A stretch of 64,000 nucleotides of DNA from CBDFMG01 sp965221205 [NCBI: bacterium] (GCA_965221205.1 OZ244870.1:992001-1056000); one strand, 5' to 3'. Shown: positions 36,276-45,725, counted from the stretch's first letter. Numbers and translations: made by a program. Notes: generated from the letters alone by a model not told the origin.

Positions 36276-37394
36276 CTAAATGTTAAAGAAAAATTCCGGT
36301 ATCGCGACAATGTATTTCAGATTTATCATCCATCGCAGATACATTTTGATGGGAAGACTCAGCGCAGCCAGGAAAAGAAACATGAAGACGCTGTACCTGA
36401 CATTACCCATCTTTAAATATAAATCTTTTAAGAATGTTTTTGCGAAGAGGGGTGGCAGGACTAAAAAATATCCCAAAATTAGTAAGATTCCAAACATCTC
36501 CCGGAGAAAAATATTTTGCGGCAAGCTTGTTCTGAAAAGGAATAGATAAATGTATTCGGACAGGTTAATATTCGACAAAGCTTCAATCTTGCCGATGTCC
36601 CAGGTTTCAAAGGGTCCGAAGATGTTCCAGTTCGGTCCTCTGAGAATGGTACCAACCCCCATCAGGAAAATCCAGAGCACCAGAAAACTGAAGAGAAAAA
36701 AGGAGATCGCCATCATCCTTTCCCGATAGCAATAGTATCCCGATCCCTTGGGATTGAAATCAAAAAACGGTATCGCCATTAGCCCAACAATTATAATCGT
36801 AGGGAATAACACTCCTGCAATCCACGGATCAAAATATACCAGCATTTCCTGTAGACCGAGGAAATACCACGGTGCCTTCGAAGGATTCGGCGTCACGGCT
36901 GGATTGGCAGGCTCTTCTAACGGAGCAGCGACACCTATCGACCACACCAGCAGGAGAACTGTGCAAAGAATAAGTGCGATAAACTCGACGTACACCAAGT
37001 CTGGCCATACAAGAACATTCTCATGGGTCTCCGACTTTTCATCGGGTTGTTCGCCTTTTTCAAATCGTTCGTCATTCTCGACCGCCTGTTTCATACTCAA
37101 CCAAGTGAAAAACAGTACGAGAAATATGAGGCCGACAATAGGTACGTTATCCGGTTTAAACACGATTAATCGAAAATTAGCATCGATTATTCCGAATAAG
37201 TAGAAAGCAACCATGATGACTAGGAGAATAATTCCGCCCGTATTTGTCCAGATTTTTCTGATCCTCAATATTTTATTCCATTTCATGAACCAGTTCGTCG
37301 GTGGAAAGACGAAGAAGAACAACAGAATAATTAACGTGAGCATCACCGTCGGATTGCTAACCGAATTAATAATGTCTCTTAAAAATTGCATCAT
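36276..37394 (-). CDS. Cytochrome b, C-terminal subunit
   Basis: The 372-residue protein has about eight membrane helices. The segment TPNPSKAPWYFLGLQEMLVYFDPWIAGVLFP is the quinol-site region of the cytochrome b/b6 C-terminal domain (the PEWY-like loop is altered to APWY). It carries the second half of cytochrome b, split as in b6f complexes. Extra N-terminal helices and a charged cytoplasmic loop (ENDERFEKGEQPDEKSE) make it longer than subunit IV of b6f. Confidence 0.85.
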   Translation of the reverse strand: MMQFLRDIINSVSNPTVMLTLIILLFFFVFPPTNWFMKWNKILRIRKIWTNTGGIILLVIMVAFYLFGIIDANFRLIVFKPDNVPIVGLIFLVLFFTWLSMKQAVENDERFEKGEQPDEKSETHENVLVWPDLVYVEFIALILCTVLLLVWSIGVAAPLEEPANPAVTPNPSKAPWYFLGLQEMLVYFDPWIAGVLFPTIIIVGLMAIPFFDFNPKGSGYYCYRERMMAISFFLFSFLVLWIFLMGVGTILRGPNWNIFGPFETWDIGKIEALSNINLSEYIYLFLFRTSLPQNIFLREMFGILLILGYFLVLPPLFAKTFLKDLYLKMGNVRYSVFMFLFLAALSLPIKMYLRWMINLKYIVAIPEFFFNI

Positions 37395-37499
37395 TCGTAC
37401 CAGTTTATACCTAAGTTGTCTTACTTTTGAAAAGTTAAGAATTTATTTCAAATGTAATGAAATATTGCTTCAAAAAAACACATTGTTTGGCAGAGCATA

Positions 37500-38300
37500 T
37501 TACAACGGGGTAGAAATTCCTCCGTCTTTTCTAATTCGCCAAAAATGAATTGCCATGAACACCATTATAACCACAGGTAATCCGATGCAGTGTAACACAT
37601 AAAACCTAAGGAGAGCTGCCTCTCCAACTGTACGACCTGCTAAGAGCCCAAATCGGACATCGCTCCCTGCGTGTATCAGATTGATGTCTCCAATGCTCAG
37701 AAGAGCCGCTCCGGGTCCTTCGTGTCCGAGAAAGGGGGTTGCCCTCGCCATATTTGTTCCCACGGTGATCGCCCAGATTGCCAGTTGATCCCACGGCAGC
37801 AAATATCCGGTAAAACTGAGGAGAAGAGTCAATAACATGAGAATCACTCCGATTGCCCAGTTAAATTCTCGTGGAGGTTTGTACGACCCAGTCATGAAAA
37901 CCCGAAACATATGGAGCCAGACGGAAATAACCATAAGATGGGCACCCCACCGATGGATTTCACGCATAATGCCGAGGGGTACTTGCTCAGCCAGGTCTAT
38001 GATATCGGTATAAGCGTATTCGACAGTAGGTCGATAATAGAACATCAGGAGGATGCCTGTTATTGCCTCTACGAGGAATAGATAAAACGTCAATCCGCCC
38101 ATACACCACGTATATTTTACTTTAACGGCATGTTTTGGGAGGCGAACCGGATGCAGATGCAAGAAGACGTTGTTGAGAACTGACATCATTCGCTGGCGAC
38201 GAGTTACCGGTACACCGGTGCGAAATATAGACTTCCACACTTGAGAATTTGCAAGTTTTTCAAGAAGAGTCATGTCAGTCTTAGGAGTCTTATTTGCCAT
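37500..38300 (-). CDS. Cytochrome b, N-terminal (b6-like) subunit
   Basis: The 266-residue protein has four main membrane helices and two pairs of haem-ligating histidines (HRWGAHLMVISVWLHMFRVF, and VLHCIGLPVVIMVFMAIHFW). GYLLPWDQLAIWA and GSYKPPREFNW are classic cytochrome b segments. It forms the dihaem core of the quinol-oxidising complex with the C-terminal half encoded next. Confidence 0.92.
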   Translation of the reverse strand: MANKTPKTDMTLLEKLANSQVWKSIFRTGVPVTRRQRMMSVLNNVFLHLHPVRLPKHAVKVKYTWCMGGLTFYLFLVEAITGILLMFYYRPTVEYAYTDIIDLAEQVPLGIMREIHRWGAHLMVISVWLHMFRVFMTGSYKPPREFNWAIGVILMLLTLLLSFTGYLLPWDQLAIWAITVGTNMARATPFLGHEGPGAALLSIGDINLIHAGSDVRFGLLAGRTVGEAALLRFYVLHCIGLPVVIMVFMAIHFWRIRKDGGISTPL

Positions 38301-38566
38301 AGGGGTTACCAGCTCCGTTCAAATTAAGTCATCATTCATAAAATTTACACACTTTTTTAGTATATTGTGCCTGATAAAGTGCAATTAATAAAAATTCGAT
38401 GTGGTCGATAAATCACTCATTAGTCATTCCGAACTTGATTCAGAAGCTCTTAATTTTTAATCAGAGAAAGCTGAAACAATTTCGGCATAACAATCTTTTA
38501 AACATATAATTCAACTATGTCCGAAGCATAATACTATCGCAGGTCTTTTTCTCTTAAACGCCACTA

Positions 38567-39184
38567 TCATACCGGCAAGAACGAATCAGGATCGCTCCAT
38601 TCGCCCTTTTCCTGCTGATATTTTCTTGTTTTATCAATAAGTATCTGACCATCCTCGGCTAATACGATCCGGAACCGTTCGAGCGGTCTGGGTGCCGGTC
38701 CCTCAAAATTGATCCCTGTCTGGTAAAATCCGCTTCCATGGCAGGGACATTTGAACTTTCTATCATTTTTCAGCCAATTGGGAGTGCACCCAAGATGGGT
38801 GCAGGTAGTCGATAACACATAGATATACCTGGATGTTCTGATTAACCAGATACCAAATTGCTCTTTCCAGCGCTCATCAACCGCTCCAATTGTATAATCA
38901 TCCGCATAACCGACTTTGAATGTCAACGGAGGTTCGAAGAGAACGTTCGGGTACATGAACCGCACGATCATAGTCAGGAATGAAAGAGTCGCCCCGGAAA
39001 AAGCAACCCAGGCTATACCCAACCACGAAAATGCCGAACGTCTGGATATGTTAACTTCTTTTCCCGTCCGCTCCTTCCCTATAGAAGCTTTTGGAACCGA
39101 CTGTGCCGGTTTCGCCGTCGTCGAAGGATTCTCTTCAGTCGGATTTTTCTTCTCTTCTGCATTCTTGTTTAGTTTTTTATCCAT
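38567..39184 (-). CDS. Rieske [2Fe-2S] protein
   Basis: The 205-residue protein has a charged N-terminal tail of about 45 residues and one membrane anchor (about 52-75). The Rieske domain carries the cluster motifs CTHLGCTP and CPCHGSGF, the latter with the second Cys-His pair, and ends GPAPRPLERFRI. It transfers electrons from quinol at cytochrome b to the multihaem cytochrome. The long Lys/Pro-rich tail is unusual. Confidence 0.93.
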   Translation of the reverse strand: MDKKLNKNAEEKKNPTEENPSTTAKPAQSVPKASIGKERTGKEVNISRRSAFSWLGIAWVAFSGATLSFLTMIVRFMYPNVLFEPPLTFKVGYADDYTIGAVDERWKEQFGIWLIRTSRYIYVLSTTCTHLGCTPNWLKNDRKFKCPCHGSGFYQTGINFEGPAPRPLERFRIVLAEDGQILIDKTRKYQQEKGEWSDPDSFLPV

Positions 39185-39222
39185 AATTTTTTGCCAGAGT
39201 ATTGATAAGTAAGCGTCCGCTA

Positions 39223-40110
39223 TTATTGTATCGTATTCTCCTGTCGCATTGCAAGAAGCTGCAGTGCAGCTTTTCTAACCTCCATATTTCCTGCGGTCTT
39301 GCTTAATTTCTCAATTGCCTCATACAAAAGAGGATCATTTAACATTTCAGCGACCTTGATGGCAACCAGCATTGCTTGATTACGCTCGGAAGGATCGACC
39401 TCTTTGAAGTCTTCGAGATAATTTTCATCCAGCAGGTTAAGCAGAACCTCTCTTCCCGTATTATCCCCCATTTTCGCAAGCGCCACTGCGGCATCCCACC
39501 GGACATTGGGTTCTCTATCGTATAGCGACTTACGGAGTACCTCCAGGGAACTCTGATCGGCTATCCTGCCCAGTGCAATTACCGTCTGTAATCGTATGCC
39601 GGGGTTGGCATGATCGAGAAACGAATACAAGGCTGTTGCTGCCTTTGCCTGCTGCAGATTACCAAGAGCATTGATAATGGCGGGCAGATTATCTTCTCTT
39701 GCATTTGGCAACGCTTCAACGAGCGGATCCAAAAAGCTTGGATTACCGGTTCTTCCCATTGCAAGAGCAAGGTATTGTCTTACCCTGACATCGTCATGCT
39801 CTCCCTGACGGAATATATTGATTATTTCGGAAACAAATCGCTGGTTTTGCGTGATGGAATTCGGTTTGTTCAAAATCCGGGATAATTCGTAAGCAGCCTG
39901 CCAGCGTCTGCTTGCACCGCCGGCTTTGATATCATTGAGGTAATCTAACGGTGACTGCTCTTCCCTCGTCAGTAAACTGACAAACGTAAAGAAGAACACT
40001 CCAAGAACCGCAATTAAAACGGGAATGACAACAAATGAATGAATCAAAACCTTTAGAACCGACTTTGCTTCTTGTGCGTCATTATCTGTTGCGCTGTTCT
40101 GGTGAACCAT
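39223..40110 (-). CDS. HEAT-repeat membrane protein of the complex III operon
   Basis: The 295-residue protein has one membrane helix (about 25-48) followed by a HEAT-repeat solenoid. Repeats such as RQYLALAMGRTGNPSFLDPL, LQTVIALGRIADQSSLEVL and WDAAVALAKMGDNTGREVL are spaced about 31-37 residues apart. It is first in the Rieske/cytochrome b operon. A role in assembly or in docking of the cytochrome subunits is likely from context but is not shown by any motif. Confidence 0.8.
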   Translation of the reverse strand: MVHQNSATDNDAQEAKSVLKVLIHSFVVIPVLIAVLGVFFFTFVSLLTREEQSPLDYLNDIKAGGASRRWQAAYELSRILNKPNSITQNQRFVSEIINIFRQGEHDDVRVRQYLALAMGRTGNPSFLDPLVEALPNAREDNLPAIINALGNLQQAKAATALYSFLDHANPGIRLQTVIALGRIADQSSLEVLRKSLYDREPNVRWDAAVALAKMGDNTGREVLLNLLDENYLEDFKEVDPSERNQAMLVAIKVAEMLNDPLLYEAIEKLSKTAGNMEVRKAALQLLAMRQENTIQ

Positions 40111-40643
40111 CTATAGTAATCTTTTCAGTTTCATTTAAAAAGTACAGTTCCGTCAATGCAAAAACTAACTAATAGCTTTAATTATATGGGCGGTACCTTC
40201 CCATCTAAAAGCCCCTCAATGTTCCCTGCATATTGCTAAATATAGTTGTCTCCAATTAAAAACAATAGTGACAAAAATAAATTATACAAACATATTTGTC
40301 AAGTACTTTTTGATATGAAATAGTGCACTGCTTACTCACATGTGCAATTGGATTATTTTACTATACTACTCGCAAATCTTTAAGGATTTCTTCCACTTTC
40401 GATCTGCATCCTGATAATATTCCTTGGAACAAATCTATTTGATAATCCTTTTCAGAATAATCCCGAACAAAGGATTCATGGATAAGATTCAGGTAGTAGA
40501 ATACATCTTTCTAATCCGGTGGCCAGGATATCCCCGACACCATCAAAATCAGAACCTGATTATGGGTTTACCGGAAACTCCACAATGACCTGGAAGAGCA
40601 TTGCCAATAAATCCGGTGTACAGATGCTCTGCATCCGTCGTTT
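40111..40643. other. Promoter region of the complex III operon
   Basis: This 533-bp AT-rich stretch upstream of the HEAT gene has no gene I can support. The operon promoter should lie here on the minus strand; I could not identify a convincing -35/-10 pair. Confidence 0.5.
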
Positions 40644-40997
40644 TTAATGGAAACAGTCTTTCGCTTCTTCGTTCAAAAGCGTCCAGAACGTATAGATGGT
40701 GATACCGGTACCAAACGGAAAATTGAGGAGCTGGACCGCTGCAACGACCAGTATGGTGATACGAGCCCATTTCATTCTTTTGAACATTCCCAGTCCCCCG
40801 ATAAACGCAGGTATTGATACAATCAACCAGATCCATGGAAATATTTTAACCAATTCTGAATTGCCAAACATGGAATCGATATATATCGAATGACTCTCAC
40901 CAGACGTAATGATAAAAATCATGATGAGTGAGACAAGTATACCGAAAGCGCCAAACACGGTGTATACAATTGCTTGAATCGTTATGTGAGTATTCAT
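40644..40997 (-). CDS. Four-helix small membrane protein
   Basis: The 117-residue protein has four hydrophobic helices and no recognised catalytic motif. The ending TIYTFWTLLNEEAKDCF resembles small uncharacterised membrane proteins of the DUF2127/DUF4064-like kind, although I cannot fix the family. It stands alone upstream of the complex III operon. Confidence 0.65.
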   Translation of the reverse strand: MNTHITIQAIVYTVFGAFGILVSLIMIFIITSGESHSIYIDSMFGNSELVKIFPWIWLIVSIPAFIGGLGMFKRMKWARITILVVAAVQLLNFPFGTGITIYTFWTLLNEEAKDCFH

Positions 40998-41020
40998 GTT
41001 CCATCCGCATTAATGTTAAT

Positions 41021-41224
41021 GAACATAAAAAAACAACCGCAACGAGTATGAACGTCAAGAATGATCGGAGAATACTTAAGGGTGTCGTGATTATTTATAT
41101 CAACTCCAATATCCGGAAAATTCCAGAAATTGAAGAGGGCAGAAGGATATTTAACTGATCGGCAGCAGCTTTGTGCGCACGATAACAAGTCGAAAAATAC
41201 ATATGCGGATCACAGTGGTTCTGC
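41021..41224. repeat. Diverged ~200-bp direct repeat, left copy
   Basis: The segment is roughly 80% identical to 42756-42958 in the same orientation, with small indels. Shared landmarks are TGATCGGAGAAT, ATCCGGAAAAT and TCGGCAGCAG. In one forward frame both copies read RQQ[LI]C[AV]H[DN]NKS[KE]N, with conservative differences. This suggests they descend from a coding sequence. The pair flanks the epimerase gene. Confidence 0.7.
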
Positions 41225-41702
41225 ATTTGAAATAGATTGATATGGATTTTTAGGATTATCATAATAAGTTAGTAAATGACTCTTTCAATTGCAAAAGGAA
41301 AATATATTAAAGATTTCAGCATACAATAAATTTGCCACAGTATTCATCTTTTCTAATTAAAAATTTACAATTCAAAGAGACTTCTCTTTTGTTTCTAATT
41401 ACAAAACTTTTTAATCAAGCTCTACAATAATATAAATGAGCGATTCGATACAGTATCTCTTTAAAAAGCGCTTAATTTACCGTCACTTCCGTTATTTGAA
41501 AGGAAACATACCTGCTGTGCTTGAATACTTTGGCGTAGATATTGATACATCTCGTCAAAAATAAGCGAAGCGACCAGTGTTTGATTTTCCAAGGAAGCGC
41601 TAAGCGTCAAAGAAAACTGTCTGGATTATATGCAGAAACAAACAGCCGAAACCTCATCTGATTTGAGACGATTCATAGAATCAGAGATATGTGCCGGAAG
41701 GA
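41225..41702. other. AT-rich spacer with one tiny reading frame
   Basis: This stretch is strongly AT-rich. A 42-codon frame from ATG 41436 to TAA 41564 (YLFKKRLIYRHFRYLKGN in the middle) is the only protein-like piece. It has no ribosome binding site that stands out. I do not annotate it as a gene. Confidence 0.45.
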
Positions 41703-42626
41703 TTATTTATCAGTAGTTAGAAGATTTTTTAAAGCGTGCTCTATGGTTTCATAATGGAAAAAATATCCTGATTCGAGAAGTACGTGAGGATTGACTTTTT
41801 GACTTTTGAACATAAGGTCAACAAGCTCTCCAAACCTGATCCAGAGCGGAAAACGGGGAATAGGAATCAATACAGGGCGCCGTAACACTGCACCGAATGT
41901 TTTTGCAAATGATTTGAATGAAACAGGATTCGGGGAAACGATATTGACAGGTCCTGACAGGGTCACAGTCTCGAGGCAATGCTGTATAGAAAATATAACA
42001 TCGTTTATGTGGACCCATGAGAACCATTGAGAACCGCTTCCGAAATATCCCCCGAGACATACTTTGAACGGAGCAAGCATTTTTTTTAGAGTTCCGCCAT
42101 CTCTGCTGAGAACAATCCCAATCCGTGCGATCACGACACGTACATCGGCAGATTCCGCACGCTTTGCTTCGTGTTCCCATTTCCGGCAGACTTCCGACAA
42201 GAATCCATCTCCCGGCAGGTCCTGTTCTGAAAAAAAGTGATCCTGGTGAAATCCATAATAACCGATCGCTGATGCGCTGATAAGAGTTTTAGGATGTATT
42301 TTGTTCTTAATGATCGCTTGCACAATTGCTTTTGTCGATGCAATTCTGCTAGTAAGGATCAGGTTTTTTGTCAAATGTGACCATCGCTTTTCAGCAATGG
42401 GAGCACCAGCAAGATTTATGACGGTGTCGATCTTTTCACAGCGGTTTGTCCAGGAAAGATCGGCATCGTGAACATCCCATTCAACAATTGAGCAGCCCTC
42501 TGGAAGACAGGCTTTTGCAGTTGATTCATTTCGGGTAAGAACAGTGACCCTGCACCCTTTATCGAGGAAAAAAGCACAGAGCGGCTTTCCAATAGTACCG
42601 GTTGCTCCGGTTATGAGTACATTCAT
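41703..42626 (-). CDS. TIGR01777-type NAD(P)-dependent epimerase (YfcH/SDR39U1-like)
   Basis: The 307-residue protein from ATG 42626 opens with the Rossmann motif MNVLITGATGTIGKPL. It carries VINLAGAPIAEKRW and the SASAIGYYG active-site region, where Tyr-Tyr is near the catalytic position. The SQWFSWVHINDV segment and the DUF1731-like C-terminus (RRPVLIPIPRFPLWIRFGEL, LLESGYFF) are also present. This subfamily of extended SDRs has no firm substrate. The upstream in-frame ATG at 42716 would add 30 residues before the Rossmann strand and is rejected. Confidence 0.9.
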   Translation of the reverse strand: MNVLITGATGTIGKPLCAFFLDKGCRVTVLTRNESTAKACLPEGCSIVEWDVHDADLSWTNRCEKIDTVINLAGAPIAEKRWSHLTKNLILTSRIASTKAIVQAIIKNKIHPKTLISASAIGYYGFHQDHFFSEQDLPGDGFLSEVCRKWEHEAKRAESADVRVVIARIGIVLSRDGGTLKKMLAPFKVCLGGYFGSGSQWFSWVHINDVIFSIQHCLETVTLSGPVNIVSPNPVSFKSFAKTFGAVLRRPVLIPIPRFPLWIRFGELVDLMFKSQKVNPHVLLESGYFFHYETIEHALKNLLTTDK

Positions 42627-42755
42627 TGCGTTATCAGTAAAATCAGGAAATTCACATTGTATTTGTATAATATGAAAAAAAAGAGAATCAGTCAAATATA
42701 ATTTTTCATGGATCAATCCCGGTTATGTTATCGTATGTGTTGGATTTTTATAAAT

Positions 42756-42958
42756 GAATATTAAAAAACAACAGCAACAAGTATGAGGTCAAGACATGAT
42801 CGGAGAATTCTAAAGGGTATCGTTATTATTTGAAACAATACCGTTATCCGGAAAATTTCAGAAATTTAAGAAGTAGGAAGGATATCTAACGCATCGGCAG
42901 CAGATTTGTGTGCACAATAACAAGTCGGAAAATGCGTATGGAGATCACAGCGGTCTCG
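42756..42958. repeat. Diverged ~200-bp direct repeat, right copy
   Basis: Second copy of the 41021-41224 element, same orientation, just upstream of the epimerase start on the other side of the gene. It has more in-frame stops than the left copy. Confidence 0.7.
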
Positions 42959-43547
42959 TTATGGATATACTACCATACTACCATTGATATTCTCCGTAAG
43001 CTATGAAAAGCAGAAGTACGTGTGGAACTTTGGCGAAATGCGTATAATAAAATAAGGGATCTTATTACTACATGATGCTGCCACAAAGCCAATCGATAAT
43101 TAGAAAATAAAAATAAAAATGAATTTACTCATTTAAAAAGTGGCCCAAACAAGTGAGGCAGTTCAGAAATCAATCAAACTTCTGGAAAGGGAAACGGAAT
43201 TAAAACAAAGCTTTACTATAAATAAATTGATTGATTATCAAAAATTAAATGATGATGATAGAGCACGTGTATTTGAAAAAGAAATTCCTAAAACTGCTTC
43301 GTAAAAATTTGCAAAATATACAAAAGTTTTGTAGAGAAAGCGTCTAAGCTTTGGAGGACACTTTATAAAAATTCAGAAATAAGCACAAACTAATATAAAA
43401 CTTTTACAACCCTGTGATATCGTTTAAAGATATTTTAGTAAATAAATTCTTTGAAATTTAAACCATACAAAAATTCTTGGCAACTGTACTATGGTAATCC
43501 TGACACTAAACAAGAACATTCATACTAGCAAATAGGGAGATTGTAAT
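42959..43547. other. AT-rich spacer with a small possible frame
   Basis: Low-GC DNA. A 54-codon frame from GTG 43140 to TAA 43304 reads AQTSEAVQKSIKLLERETEL and later KLNDDDRARVFEKEIP. It is helical and charged, but lacks a clear ribosome binding site. It could be the remnant of an antitoxin-like or phage gene. Nothing else is seen. Confidence 0.4.
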
Positions 43548-43712
43548 ATGATCGATTTTCAACTGCATCCAATTATATTTTTAGGATTAATAGCTTTTGT
43601 GATAATTTTTGTAGGTGCTGCATATTTTATATTATTAAGAAAAATTTATAAAAACCTATTAAAGAATAATAAAAGATTGTTAAGAAAACAAAAGATTGGT
43701 GAAAGGAAATGA
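43548..43712 (+). CDS. Small single-span membrane protein
   Basis: A 54-residue frame starts at ATG 43548 after a GGGAGA ribosome binding site. It has one membrane helix (about 8-30) and a Lys/Asn-rich cytoplasmic tail. It ends just before the stop of a convergent gene. The function is unknown; the start signal makes it credible. Confidence 0.5.
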   Translation: MIDFQLHPIIFLGLIAFVIIFVGAAYFILLRKIYKNLLKNNKRLLRKQKIGERK

Positions 43713-43716
43713 AAAA

Positions 43717-44115
43717 TTATCGCAATGTTATACTTGCAGTTATGGGTATACTTTTTTCAGGAAAAAACTTTGAAGGATTTTCAATAATATTATCTTTACT
43801 TTCTTTATTTATTGATTCTAATACTTCAGGAAATTTACTCTTTGATTCAAAAGCATAAATCAGAGATTTTAATGAGTCAAATTGCTTTTTAAATACAATT
43901 TTAGTAGTTTCATCAAATTGTATAGCCTTCTCATTAAAATTCTTAAAGTTTAATATTTCAAATCCAATAATATTTCCTTTTTCACGATTTTTGAATAGAA
44001 TAACATTATCCTGATATTCCATCGAACCATAATGCGAACGTTCATCACAGAGGGCAACATAAAGATTGTCGCTCTCTACAGAGTATTTAATATCGATTTC
44101 AATCTTTTTTTTCAT
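43717..44115 (-). CDS. DUF2283-like protein, possible antitoxin
   Basis: The 132-residue protein begins IEIDIKYSVESDNLYVALCD and contains NVILFKNREKGNIIGFEILNF. This matches the YD..D.LYI ... G.IIGIEIL pattern of DUF2283 proteins. A helical C-terminal extension of about 60 residues follows. It overlaps the upstream gene by 4 bp (ATGA). DUF2283 genes often accompany DUF4258-like toxins, so a toxin-antitoxin pair is a reasonable inference. Confidence 0.6.
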   Translation of the reverse strand: MKKKIEIDIKYSVESDNLYVALCDERSHYGSMEYQDNVILFKNREKGNIIGFEILNFKNFNEKAIQFDETTKIVFKKQFDSLKSLIYAFESKSKFPEVLESINKESKDNIIENPSKFFPEKSIPITASITLR

Positions 44116-44399
44116 TTTGGAAATCGACCTATATTATCTGTTGTATAAGCAGTTTCAACCAATCCACTTTGTTTATTCACAAATACTACTAAATAGGGAT
44201 CAATAAAGTCCCTGTTTGTGTTATTTTCTTGAATGTAAACCCTAGATGTTTCGGGCTTTTCAATGCAATCTTTAATATTTTCTAAATATTTTTTGAAGGA
44301 ATTGCCACGATTTTTTAAGATATGATCAGTCCATTGCAAATTAGTAAGACATACAACATGATGATCAGGGTCTGATGTTTCAAATATAAGATTGGTCAC
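44112..44399 (-). CDS. Possible RelE/BECR-fold toxin-like protein
   Basis: The 95-residue protein has the sequence pattern LTNLQWTDHILKNR, CIEKPETSRVYIQ and YLVVFVNKQSGLVETAYTT. This order (helix, I-x-x-P-d, paired strands, then a hydrophobic strand followed by TAYTT) is typical of small BECR/DUF4258-like ribonuclease toxins. It is first in a two-gene unit with the DUF2283-like gene. No catalytic assignment is certain. Confidence 0.5.
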   Translation of the reverse strand: MTNLIFETSDPDHHVVCLTNLQWTDHILKNRGNSFKKYLENIKDCIEKPETSRVYIQENNTNRDFIDPYLVVFVNKQSGLVETAYTTDNIGRFPK

Positions 44400-44493
44400 T
44401 GACTACTAGGTAAGAACTGTTTTTAATTATGCAACAGTTATTTAAGTTACATAATATATTTAGCGCTAACAGAATACTAAATAAAAATATAAT

Positions 44494-44515
44494 TGTCAAA
44501 CCCTAAAAGTATAAC
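44494..44515. repeat. Left boundary direct repeat of the defence island
   Basis: TGTCAAACCCTAAAAGTATAAC matches 52332-52352 with one substitution and one deletion. It lies beside the serine recombinase remnant, as an attachment site would. Confidence 0.6.
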
Positions 44516-44559
44516 TCTGCGAAAATTATTAATCTTAAACTCATTACCAATATTACAGA

Positions 44560-44893
44560 TAGTATGCAACTAATAGGTACACAAATAAGAAACATGCTCA
44601 ACAGCTTGTTGAGAGCACTAATTGATTTCTCGAACATTGAAGGCCTTTCTGAACTCATATCCGTTTCACTTCTTCCAATTGAGCACACACCTTGTGCGAA
44701 CTCTTCAAATGCCTTCCTCAATATAAATTGCACCATCGTTGGGTGCTAAAAAAGATTTATCTTCGATTTTCTTCCAACTATACCCTTGTGGAGCAGTTCC
44801 TGTCCATCTTCCTTCTCTGCGGGCTTGTCTCATTCCTCTTTTAGTATTGAGTCTGCGTCGTTCGTTTTCCACGTGAGGTAAAACAATATTCAT
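44560..44893 (-). pseudogene. Serine recombinase fragment
   Basis: The minus strand encodes LPHVENERRRLNTKRGMRQA, then REGRWTGTAPQGYSW and FLAPNDGAIYIEE. This is the region between the resolvase catalytic domain and the recombinase domain of large serine recombinases. It then shifts frame near 44710 into FEEFAQGVCS, with further frame changes. The whole N-terminal catalytic domain is missing upstream, and the C-terminus decays. It is the likely relic of the recombinase that moved the neighbouring island. Confidence 0.75.
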
Positions 44894-44959
44894 TATAGAG
44901 GGAATGAAATTTTCCGGGATCTCTCAATCATAATCTCCTTAATATATGACCATATTGGC

Positions 44960-44988
44960 TTGACAATTATGCAATATTTGTATATATT
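44960..44988 (+). promoter_or_regulatory. Sigma-70-like promoter
   Basis: TTGACA (44960-44965) is followed after 17 bp by TATATT (44983-44988). Immediately downstream is a GTAC/TATAGTA-rich stretch (44990-45032) with direct and inverted partial repeats that could be an operator. It faces the broken gene at 45086 and the res-TIR-mod unit. Confidence 0.5.
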
Positions 44989-45085
44989 GTACGGTACGGT
45001 TCTGTATAGTACTCTATATAGTATGGTACGTAAAAAAGCTGATTAAACGTGACTTGCATTGTTTAATCTTCGGAGAACATAAAAA

Positions 45086-45717
45086 ATGTCATTCATTAAA
45101 TCGGCGATACGCCTCCTTTGTGAGGAAGCAGCGCGAATCTATATATTGCCTGTCGCAGTCACCATCGGGGTCGGCGTAATGGGCTGGTCCCAAGACATTC
45201 CGCGGTTCTATGTGTGTGTCGGCGTCGGGCTGTTATTTGCTTCCATTTCCACCGGGTTATTGCGATTCGACGAGTGGAGATATCAAAAGAGAGTAGTGGA
45301 CAAACTTGCGTTCAGCATGGTCCGAGCCACTGGGGGCGTGAAATCCATAGGACTGGGATTCACAGTGCACAATACAGCTAGATTTCCAATTCAATTCAGG
45401 GTTGCCGAATTGAATACGAAGTTCATGAAATCTTATCCACTGAAAAAAAATATGAGTTAGCAAAAATTACGGTTCCGCCTCAAGGGATTGGGTGGTTTGA
45501 CGATTACCCTATTGAAATAAAAAGCCAATCAGACGGGGAATTCGAAGGCCAATCAGACGGGGAATTCGAAGGACAAATAGAATGCCGGCTGGAGTACGGT
45601 AAGCCCGGTCGCTTGAATAATGTTCTTGACATCAACAAAAAGGTATTTTTTCAATTCAATGACAAGGGGGACATTGAGAGATTTAACTGGATCGACTTAC
45701 CGATCCAAGATCAGTGA
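45086..45717 (+). pseudogene. Membrane protein with beta domain, frameshifted
   Basis: The first frame (45086-45420) gives two membrane helices (about residues 15-60), then KRVVDKLAFSMVRATGG and a beta strand LGFTVHNTARFPIQFRV. Near 45410 the frame changes and continues HEILSTEKKYELAKITVPPQ, IGWFDDYPIEI, IECRLEYGKPGR and IERFNWIDLPIQDQ to TGA 45717. A tandem 24-bp duplication (45524-45571) adds eight residues in the second frame. The function is unknown; it sits at the front of the restriction island. Confidence 0.6.
45524..45571. repeat. 24-bp perfect tandem duplication
   Basis: The unit starting GCCAATCAGACGGGG and ending TTCGAAG occurs twice back to back. It preserves the reading frame and encodes a repeated QSDGEFEG peptide. 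Confidence 0.85.
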
Positions 45718-45725
45718 GAACAATC

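Noticed and set aside
37606-37794. Small frame antisense-shifted inside the cytochrome b gene
   Set aside because: It lies wholly inside the well-supported cytochrome b N-terminal gene and has no independent start signal; it is a shadow frame.
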